Origin: Scatophagus argus
Taxonomy: Eukaryota; Chordata; Actinopteri; Scatophagidae
DNA length: 64,000 bases
Assembly: GCF_020382885.2 (NCBI RefSeq)
Contig: NC_058510.1
Coordinates: 502,501-566,500, forward strand
Direction of reading: 5' to 3'
In this document: positions 57,001 to 64,000 of the stretch, piece by piece
Layout: the number at the start of each line of letters is the position of its first letter
Numbering within the stretch: the stretch's first letter is position 1
Notes under the pieces: generated by a model
What the model was told of the DNA's origin: nothing
What the model saw: only the letters and a program-made list of their open reading frames with translations
Database searches by the model: none
Translations under genes and position numbers: made by a program

Positions 57001-58686
57001 TAGGGAGGAATCAGGTTAATAAAACTGAGGACATAAAGTCAGCTTCTCTGCTCTTTAAAGTGCAGCAGGACACGAGGACTGCAGGTGTAATTATAGTGAT
57101 CCTCGTCATTATTAAGAGGCTGAGGTGCTGCGGCAGCCAAATCCCTTTTACAGGTAACAAGAGTCGCAGGCCTGTGTACTGAACGCAGCCTTGGAACAAC
57201 AAATATACTCGTTATGTTGGACTTTGGTCTCATAGACCTGCCAATAACATCCATCCCTAAATGAGACTGGATAAGTCAAGTCTCAGCGAACTCATAAACC
57301 AATTTCAAGCCTCGCGGTCCAACCCAAAGCAAAGTCAGTTGAGAGAAAATCTGCAAACACAAACATGAGAGCTGGACTCTGGACTCTTTCTGGGTTCTGT
57401 GAAGGCGTCACTATGGACTGTTGGCTTTGATAGACTTCGCAGAGACAATCATTTTATTGACTAATCGAGTAAATAATCAGAATCCAAATCAGAATTCCTT
57501 TATTTATCCCTGGAGGGAAGTTCTTGTTCTTATAGACATTGCACATGCAGTATTCCCGACCAAGAAAGGAGAAAAGTGCGAAGTATAAAAAATAGAATAA
57601 ACAATAAAGATAGGATAAACAATAAAGATAGGATAAACAAATAAGCACCTTATGTGAATCATTTTTTGCCAAATGTGTTTTACAGTAATGTAAGCTAATG
57701 TTGCTTTGTTAGCACTCAGTAGCTAATTGCCCCGGGTGCAACCCTGAAACATCAAGTTTGTACAAATCTGTTTTATTCTAAAAAGAAATTTAATTCTCAG
57801 TGACACCATATTAGGATCATGAGCAATGAAACACTAAACATTTTCTTTCCACTGTTCTGTGTGGAAGGCTTACGTTGTTGGTCTTGTCGAGGTTGAGCTT
57901 TAGCTGGCGTGCAGATGTCCAGTCAGTGATTTGGGCTGATAAATAGGTTTCTGACCAGAGAAACACAAAATTAGTTGATACATAGTCTGCATACCTGTGT
58001 CGGAAAAGCTGTGTGAGAATAACAGAGGAAAGAGGAGGTGACCCAGATGAGAACCCTGAGGGACTCCGGCAGTGAGATCCACAGGTTCAGACTCGGATTT
58101 ACCCTGTAGGTCAGGTTGGACTTTCTGTTTGTTTGTTTGTGTTGTTGCCCCCTGACATGTTTGAATCCTGGTTCAACCATGTAAAGCACTTTGTAACTTT
58201 GTTTTGAAAAGTTTATTCTTACTGTGACATGCCAAAGGCGGCACGTTGAAGTGCTTTGGTGATCACGAGTGGCAAAGCCGCAGTAATGATGAAATTATTA
58301 ATGTGTGGAAATGTGCACTCCATCCAGTTCTCAGTCATGTGAAGAAGTCCTGAATCCGTCTCGTCTCTGTTCCAGGGCTTCAAAACCAAAGATGGACACA
58401 TTGTGGTGGCTGCAGGCAACGACAAACAGTTTGTCAAAGTCTGTCAGGTTAGTCACAGGCCTTGTCAGCATTATCTCACACTTCAGTTTTGTGATCCTCA
58501 TCATAATCATCATAATTCTTCTTATCATAAATAAATAAAATGTTGAACTTTGTATTTGCAGGTTCTGCAGCTGATGGAGCTCGCAGACGAACCAAAATAC
58601 AAAACCAACAAGCTAAGAGTCCAGAACCGCAAACAGCTGCTACACACACTGTCACAGAGGTATACACACACACACTGTCACAGAGG

Positions 58687-58721
<35 letters not shown>

Positions 58722-58764
58722 TCACAGAGGCACACACACACACACACACACACTGTCACAGAGG

Positions 58765-58797
<33 letters not shown>

Positions 58798-59091
58798 TGT
58801 CACAGAGGTACACACACACACACACACTGTCACAGAGGCACACACAATCACAGGTGTGACGCAGCAGGTGAACAGGGGAGCATTCTGCAGCTAAATGTAG
58901 CAGCAACTTTACTCAGAAAGGAGTAAAAATACACAAATGTTATGAAAGAATGATCTGATGGAGTGTATAATGTCATCATGTGTGTCAGGTTTCTGCAGGA
59001 GAGGACGGCTGATTGGCTGAGGAGGTTTGAGGGCTCAGGTGTTCCTGTCGGACCAATCAACAGCATCCAGGAAGTCTTCTCTGATCCACAA
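46265..59091 (+). CDS. sugct: Succinate-hydroxymethylglutarate CoA-transferase, first 12 coding exons (3' end outside window)
   Basis: SUGCT moves CoA from succinyl-CoA (or HMG-CoA) to glutarate in mitochondria, recycling free glutarate. Its loss in humans causes glutaric aciduria type III. Exons: 46265-46397, 47155-47203, 47284-47357, 47435-47520, 47861-47911, 48088-48208, 51068-51159, 51540-51683, 53908-54003, 58376-58447, 58562-58659, 58989-59091, encoding 373 residues with consistent phases. The N-terminus is Arg-rich without acidic residues ([13 protein letters not shown]...), as expected of a mitochondrial presequence. Class III (CaiB/BaiF) motifs follow: [16 protein letters not shown] (about 54-69), [28 protein letters not shown], and MTDLATG, whose Asp near residue 215 should be the catalytic nucleophile. 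Then [26 protein letters not shown] and [14 protein letters not shown]. Exon 12 ends in phase 0 at SDPQ. The family continues with roughly 60 more residues, which I do not find by 64000. AMACR is the nearest alternative, but the motifs fit SUGCT. Confidence 0.93.
47540..47571. repeat. (CA)n microsatellite
   Basis: CA run of about 16 units beginning 20 bp after the sugct exon 4 donor. Confidence 0.9.
47622..47812 (+). mobile_element. 5'-truncated SINE tail in sugct intron 4
   Basis: It contains 'agctgatgtgcccttgagcaaggcacgtaacccccaatatgctccccgggtgcttgatgctgcccactgctcctg', then 'tttcactgcatgttgcatgtg' and 'gatgggttaaatgcagagaa', ending 'aataaagtaactt'. The order matches the body of the SINE at 34290-34475 but there is no tRNA-like head. 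Confidence 0.8.
48226..48310. repeat. Minisatellite of ctgacggatggacgga units
   Basis: Four to five imperfect units of 'actgactgacggatggacgg' in sugct intron 6. Confidence 0.85.
48330..48940. repeat. TGACGTAGCAGAT minisatellite array in sugct intron 6
   Basis: About 600 bp of imperfect units of 13-20 bp, such as 'gtgtgacgtagcagcagatt' and 'gtgacgcagcagatcat'. TGACG occurs about 33 times by my count. A 58-60 bp higher-order unit ending in 'catgtggcgctgcagatgtgacgtagcagcag' repeats at the left end. Long stop-free frames on the minus strand follow from the repeat. Confidence 0.93.
51030..51059. repeat. (GT)n microsatellite directly before sugct exon 7
   Basis: The GT run ends 8 bp before the exon 7 start (51068), so the acceptor reads (GT)n-ctgtccag. 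Confidence 0.9.
51684..53907 (+). other. sugct: sugct intron 8
   Basis: A 2.2-kb intron with a GT tract (51697-51720) just after the donor and tetranucleotide repeats at 52355-52465. The rest shows nothing recognisable. Confidence 0.65.
52355..52465. repeat. (GACA)/(GATG) tetranucleotide repeats
   Basis: Imperfect runs of agacagacagatggacagacaggcagatggacgg. They account for a long stop-free frame on the opposite strand (52326-52997). Confidence 0.85.
54395..54500 (-). mobile_element. Tc1-type transposase C-terminal fragment
   Basis: On the minus strand the piece reads [19 protein letters not shown] followed by LEHVVESLD, the C-terminal part of a Tc1-like transposase. It is flanked by unrelated sequence and has no termini. 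It matches the segments at 21240-21330 and 22570-22960. Confidence 0.7.
55806..55940. mobile_element. Short Tc1-type MITE with both termini
   Basis: The left end is 'gtagacagaagtatccagacac' and the right end is 'gtgccgatacttttgtctatatagtgta', its inverted counterpart. The inside (cggacccttacttccagtgaagggaaatc) is the early part of the related larger element. At about 135 bp it is an internally deleted derivative unable to move by itself. Confidence 0.7.
56725..56860. repeat. Purine-rich (GA/GGA) tract
   Basis: A (GA)n run of about 10 units at 56732-56752 followed by 100 bp of aggaggagaaag-type sequence. Confidence 0.8.
57478..57640. repeat. Retroposon 3'-end-like repeat (TTTATTTATCCCTGGAGGGAA type)
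   Basis: The phrase 'aattcctttatttatccctggagggaagttc' followed by an A/T-rich tail with three 'aaacaataaagataggat' repeats. It resembles the copy at 15291-15560 in layout. It may be the 3' end of the LINE relic at 57870-58120, but the 230 bp between are unassigned. Confidence 0.5.
57870..58120 (-). pseudogene. LINE reverse-transcriptase relic
   Basis: The minus strand reads [14 protein letters not shown] (58080-58040), the conserved GVPQGS motif of non-LTR reverse transcriptases. After a frame shift it reads YADY (in place of the catalytic YADD), and then [14 protein letters not shown] (57915-57875). It is a short dead fragment of a jockey/L2-type element inside sugct intron 9. Confidence 0.75.
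58644..58850. repeat. CA-repeat array carrying six copies of the sugct exon 11 splice-donor segment
   Basis: The end of exon 11 (ACACACTGTCACAGAG then gtatac) is repeated downstream as 'cactgtcacagagg' preceded and followed by (CA)n. Copies of ctgtcacagagg occur near 58649, 58675, 58719, 58753, 58797 and 58827. The first belongs to the exon. Copies 2, 4 and 5 keep GT after GAG, while copies 3 and 6 have GC. Confidence 0.9.
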
Positions 59092-59380
59092 GTCAGTCAC
59101 GCACACACACGGGTCGTTTAATTTCTGCTGACGTGTGGTAGAAAGCTTTACAGCATGATGAAGTCCCTCACCAGTCTGCCCAGTTCTTCACTGGTCCTCC
59201 TCACACTGCAGCCCAGTTTAACCACAGGCACAATTACACCTCACGGATCGATTCAGGATCACCTGAACGCATCACTGAAGAGCTGAGAGGTGTTCAACAG
59301 CTACACTCTTCTGAGTGCTTGTGCAATGAGACACAGCGGTGGTAAAGAACACACGTGAAGTGAACCCAGAACATCTGCTG

Positions 59381-59420
<40 letters not shown>
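59381..59420. repeat. (GT)n microsatellite
   Basis: GT run of about 20 units in sugct intron 12. A second tract of about 16 units lies at 59583-59614. Confidence 0.9.
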
Positions 59421-59421
<1 letters not shown>

Positions 59422-59579
59422 GTGGCTACTCTTCAGACTGTCCCTCCATATGGATTAAAAACACATTAGTCACCGCTCAAGCATTACACAACTCAGCATG
59501 TTACAGTAACACACAGGCCTCATTACTGTGTGTGTGTGTGTGTGTATGGAGAACAAAGCGACAGGACATATGGACTGTC

Positions 59580-59618
<39 letters not shown>

Positions 59619-60792
59619 CAAATGAATCACACTGAGCTTCTCTCTGTCTTTGTCTTTTCTTTCATTACCTCCTCATCTTTCTCTCTCTCTTCTTTCTGTC
59701 CTCTTCTGTCTCTCCCTGTCTGTTTCTGTAAAATAAAAACCAACACCTTGATTAACCTCAGCCAGTTGTCAGCCTCTTGTCCAATCAGATGTGAGAGCCA
59801 GGGCTCCGCCTCCCCGTCACCCTGCAAGCCATGTCCTCGGCTCCGCCCCCTCCCAGTGACTCCTGTTTATTTTCATCAGTGGTTGTTGTAGTTGACGGAC
59901 ACGTCAACACATCCGTCTGTGTTTCCACTCTTGTTGTGTCAACGTGGCCTCAGCTGGTGGACGAGTCGCCTCGAGTCCGGATAAAATCCAGGCGAGATTT
60001 AAGACGTTCGCCACTTCTTCAGTTGATGAAGCAGCCTGAGGTGACTCAGCTGGGCATGTGACTGAGTGTGTGAATATGATGCTAGCGTTAGCATGTGTGT
60101 CATATGCAACATGTGACTGCAGTCCTTCCTGTCTGTCTGCTGTCCCTGAATGTTCTGTGGCTTTGAACAAGTTTTATTTGAATGTGTGTTTTGTGGACAA
60201 CAGCTCCCATCACCACCTGGCACGGCACTGTCATATAAAAGCTATGACTCAGAGAGTGTGTGTGTGTGTTTGTGTGTGTGTGTGAGTATGTGTGTGTCAG
60301 ACCAGCCCATCTGCCTCTATAATCTTCATCAACTTGTTTTCAACTCAGTTTGGACGCTCTCTCTGCTCTCCTCCTTCACACCTGTGAGCGCTGACTGATG
60401 GTACAGATGTTTGCACACATCTGGCAGTAACATGGATGCCGCTGGCCCTGATCACCGGTGACCTGGCTCATCAGGACGTCTAATTGTCTTGTTGTCTGCC
60501 TACTGGCAGTTCTGTTTCCTGTCCCGTGACCCACCGCGTGGTGTTTCTGGTGTTTTGTGTCGCTCGTCACAGGTGCTGCAGAGGAACCGAGACCAGAGCC
60601 AGACCGGTTCCAGGTCATGCTCAGTCTGAGCAGGTCGGGTAGGGTCTTGGAAGTCAGCAGGCCAGAGACCAGCTGTCTTCATGTGTTAGAAGAGCAGCAG
60701 AGCTCCTTAAAGGAGTGTTGCATAGTGTGTGTGTGTGCTCAGAGCAGCCCGATCAACTGATCAGCTCACAGCTTCATTCAGTAAGTAAAGTA

Positions 60793-60935
60793 CTGGGACA
60801 GCGGACCATTACACATTGCATAGCATTGTCCAAAATGTCTTGGTATGCTAAAGCACTAAGATTTCCTCCTTCACTGGAAGTCAGGGGCCAAGAACAAACC
60901 CTGAGAAACAGACCCATAAAGATCCATGTAGTGTG
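60793..60935 (-). mobile_element. Tc1-type fragment
   Basis: The minus strand carries 'cttccagtgaaggaggaaatcttagtgctttagcataccaagacattttggacaatgctatgc', parallel to the copy at 15990-16110. The terminus is lost. No open frame remains. Confidence 0.65.
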
Positions 60936-61864
60936 TGTGACACTGATGACCATCAGCAGGAGACTTTGACTGTGTGTTATAATCCAGTCCAGTGTCAGTG
61001 ATGTCTGAGGATCAGATCTAATTCAGCAGTCTGAGCAGACTGATGAGGACAGGCTTAAATGTGTGTGGAAATGTGAAGCTGTGTTACACTGCTGCGCTAC
61101 TCGAAATATTTTCCTGAGGTAGGCACAAAGTTCACTTGTTAAACCACTCGGGCTGCATGCAGCAGATCCCCCCTGCCTGGTGATGAATGTTCACGCAGAC
61201 CTCAGGATTGGTCCATCAGCCTCTGAGTTGGCGTGACGACACATGAGATCATCCTCCATGGACCACAGACTCTTTCATCCTTCACTTACTCCACTGCAGC
61301 TCGAACGCCCCGTCCATCGAAGGCTGGCCCGGTACCAGAGTGCCGACAGCAGCTCCTCACCGTATTTATTCTGTTCCCATAATTGCTCACATCTCTCTGG
61401 CAGCGAACGTTTCCCACATGATGGCTGCAATTAACAGAAAAAAAACTCAGAAATTCAGGCTTCTGCTGAAACTCGCTTCAGCAGATTGATTTCCTCCACA
61501 TCTTTCTCTTCTGTTTATACCAAGAATGCTGGGAAATAATCGCTGCTTGGCATTCTGTGTGGCATGCATTCATTAGCATCCGTTCATAGGCAGTAAACAC
61601 ATCAGCGCTCATGTTTCACAGACAGTAGATCACACAGAAGGGGGTTTATTTGTTCGACGTGATTTTATTTGGATGTTTTTCTGCTTTTTTTTTTTTTTTT
61701 AAATTCCTGGGTTTAAAGTTTCCATGTTGGCAGCAGGTTCGGCTTTCAGGCTGGATGGTTACTCAGTCAGTCCCATCATGTTCAGGCAGTCGGTCCGGTG
61801 AAGGCAACTCTTACATATTTCATATTGATATTGTAGATGATAACCTCAACAGTTTTTCTCTTTG

Positions 61865-61940
61865 CTGTTTCAACCTGATGGTGCACAAAGCAGCTCCATA
61901 AAGAACTGCTTTTCCCACTTTGGTGTGGAAGAACTGGACC
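61865..61940 (+). mobile_element. Tc1-type transposase mid-region scrap
   Basis: 'gtgcacaaagcagctccataaagaactg' and 'tttggtgtggaagaactggac' are adjacent segments of the transposase region preceding the DELERRL motif in related elements. Only about 75 bp survive. Confidence 0.55.
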
Positions 61941-64000
61941 TCACAACGGTAGGTAATGCATTTAAACAGGATAAATTCCCAATAATTTGGAATTTTGGAC
62001 AGTACATCTTATCTGTTTTCTTCATCGTCTGACTGTGGGACGCCTGAATGCCCACGCTTGCATCCACATGATAGAACCGATTTCAATGTAAGATGAACTT
62101 GTATAGTAATCTGGTTTGGGAAGTGCTCCACAGAAAGTAAAACTTTCACAGTTTTGCAGTTAATGGACTAAAACCTGTAAAAGCAGCAGCAGGCCCTCTT
62201 AAAGCCGCCGCGTCTGGTTTGTCTGCAGGTTTCCTCAACACAGCAGCTCTGCAGAGAAGCTGCTGCTAATCAGGAAACCAAAATCTGGAAGTCATTTGGA
62301 TAACGGCCAAACACTCCTGTCTCTCTTCGCTGCTGGCTTCCTGTCTCTCTCTCTCTCTCTCTCATCTGTCTCACTGTTTCTTTGTTTCTCTCCTGTCTTG
62401 CTGTCAGAAGTGTCTTCTTTCCTGACTGTAAACCTCAGGAGTGTCCTGGTCAAAGCAACAAAGGTCCAGGTTTCTTTCTGTCTGTTTACCATGAGCCTCG
62501 GCTGCTGTTTCTGTAGAGAACACGCCAGTCAGATTCTGAGCTGATCCAGATCACAGTGATGCTGGAACTGGTTTAAACACAAAGTAAAGTCTTTAGCTTG
62601 AACAGAATGTGAAGCTCCGTGGTTGGATGTTTCTTGTTGAAATGCAACTTGGGAATCGTAGTTGACCTTTTTCCTTCACCTTCTTTATGTCAGTAGATGT
62701 CGCTTTGGCTGATGGTTCAGCTCATACAGGAAGTCACCTAACAGCATCGACCTGGACAAACTGATTCATTATTAAGTCACATCGATGACTGATTTCAGTG
62801 AACCGGCTGTTCTGTATGTAGAATTTTCTCTTGTGCCGGGAGGAAATCCATGACTGGTCCAGGTCTGTCATACGTGTCAATCTGCCTTTCGTCACAGGAT
62901 AGAAAATATGTTGAAGAATTGATGCCTTTAGTAGCTTTTTGTTTTTTATTCCACTTTGTCATTGTTTTTCCTTCTCTTGTGGCTTTTCAAAACTCCCATT
63001 TTGCATCTTTTCACCGCTTCCTGTCTCTCTGCCTGTCATTGCTGGCTGTCTGTCTTTCTCAGGAGTTCAGCAGTAACCGATCTTGTTTTTGCAGCTACAA
63101 AGCCTCCATCTATGTACCTGTCATGTCGTCTGGGCAACAGCCAGGTCGAGCAGAAAATATCCAGCTAAATATGGCTTTAATATTCTGACTCCTGGAGGTG
63201 CGTTTGATTTACTCCAGCTGAAACCTAAACAGCCTCTGAAGTGAATGCCTTACATGTAAGATCAGATAAATCAGCTGCTCTGTCCGGGCTCAAACCACCC
63301 GCTTCTGCTCTGTATTTAACTAAACGAGGAATCTGAAAGTTTAACCTGCAGCCCTGTCCCAGGCTCTGAACTATCCCATCCTCGACCTGAAGTTAGTGTG
63401 TCTTGTGAATTGTGCCCAGTGCTCTTCGTTGATGATGATAACATCAACTTTACAGTAATCTTGACTTGATCTACACATTTTTGATATTAATTCCTTGCTC
63501 TTGTTCTTAATTGGCTAAAAAGGGACTGAAGGAAATAAACCCCCGAGGATAAAAGTTCATTAACTCTGGACATGAGAACCTCAGAACTTTTACTTCGTAT
63601 ATTTTGTTATTTTGTCATCTTCAGAGTACTTTGCAACTTTGTTTGGACACCAGCTCTATGAATAAGCTTTATTACTGTCTGGAAACTGTCAAATAAAACA
63701 GAAACTCCATGACAAAGTGCTGCGCAAGAGACGTCAGTCTTCAGTGGACTCCCACTCCCAGGACCTCACACTGTCTGCTGGAAAGCAAAGTGAGCCTCCT
63801 GTCACATTCTTGGGAAACCCTCCCTCCATACAGGCTGGATTAAAGGTCAGGTGGAGAGACTGAAGGGGTGTGAGGACAAACAAAAAGCTTCCTCTGAGGT
63901 CACTGGGACTGAACCTGAGGTATCCCAGAGATCCAGGCTCCTCTTCGTTCTGTCAGACATACACAAAGAGGTGACAGGAAGACAACAAAGGAAAGCACAA

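Larger units (their letters stand above)
54004..58375 (+). other. sugct: sugct intron 9
   Basis: A 4.4-kb intron carrying a Tc1 transposase fragment (54395-54500), a short Tc1-type MITE (55806-55940), a purine-rich run (56725-56860), a retroposon end (57478-57640) and a LINE reverse-transcriptase relic (57870-58120). No coding exon was found between 54003 and 58376. Confidence 0.7.
59092..64000 (+). other. sugct: sugct intron 12 (to window end, no exon seen)
   Basis: 4.9 kb after the exon 12 donor. It has two GT tracts (59381-59420, 59583-59614), two Tc1-type fragments (60793-60935, 61865-61940), a T-run (61687-61701) and a CT tract (62343-62362). The remaining SUGCT C-terminal sequence (about 60 residues in the family) was looked for and not recognised, so the last exons lie outside. 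Confidence 0.6.

Noticed and set aside
46265-59091. Assignment of the CoA-transferase gene to amacr
   Set aside because: The motifs [36 protein letters not shown] and [10 protein letters not shown] follow SUGCT as I recall it, and the N-terminus has a long Arg-rich presequence.
59385-59891. 168-codon plus-strand frame after sugct exon 12
   Set aside because: Two GT tracts give Cys-Val repeats and the rest lacks homology; it does not match the missing SUGCT C-terminus.

Overview
This window is nuclear DNA from a ray-finned (teleost) fish. The evidence is intron-split vertebrate genes with GT-AG junctions, very many long CA/GT microsatellites, fish-type Tc1/mariner remnants, tRNA-derived SINEs, and LINE fragments with the usual teleost end sequences. 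Nothing bacterial or plasmid-like is present. I read exons by eye from frame, splice sites and remembered vertebrate orthologues, and no database search was run.

Layout from left to right. (1) 1-4547: minus-strand first coding exon of an activin receptor type-2B gene (acvr2b; 4496-4547), with part of its intron 1 to the left and a GC-rich promoter/5'UTR to the right (about 4400-5060). (2) 5.1-20.7 kb: intergenic DNA with minisatellites, microsatellites and transposon scraps and no convincing gene. (3) 20712-29499: complete minus-strand xylulokinase gene (xylb), 19 coding exons, 534 aa. (4) 30859-32716: plus-strand gene resembling human C9orf152, divergent from xylb. (5) 34738-39185: complete plus-strand nub1 coding region, 14 coding exons, 598 aa. 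(6) 39.8-40.3 kb: decayed C2H2 zinc-finger fragment. (7) 41020-43623: complete minus-strand gammaN-crystallin gene (crygn), 5 coding exons, 183 aa, with a TATA box. (8) 46265-59091: first 12 coding exons of plus-strand sugct (succinate-hydroxymethylglutarate CoA-transferase). Its last exons lie beyond the right edge, and 59.1-64 kb is intron.

The genes are not a functional unit. xylb is cytosolic pentose metabolism, sugct is mitochondrial glutarate metabolism, nub1 is an adaptor sending NEDD8/FAT10 conjugates to the proteasome, crygn is a lens protein and acvr2b is a TGF-beta family receptor. xylb/acvr2b and nub1/crygn keep neighbour pairs known from human chromosomes 3p22 and 7q36. The complete set joins segments that are dispersed in human.

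The most unusual structures are these: a CA-repeat expansion that has copied the exon 11 splice donor of sugct six times; a GT microsatellite abutting the xylb start codon; an intronic array of about 33 TGACG motifs in sugct; a 10-bp minisatellite with 159-bp higher-order structure; and a SINE nested inside a Tc1 remnant in xylb. I found no convincing undescribed protein system.
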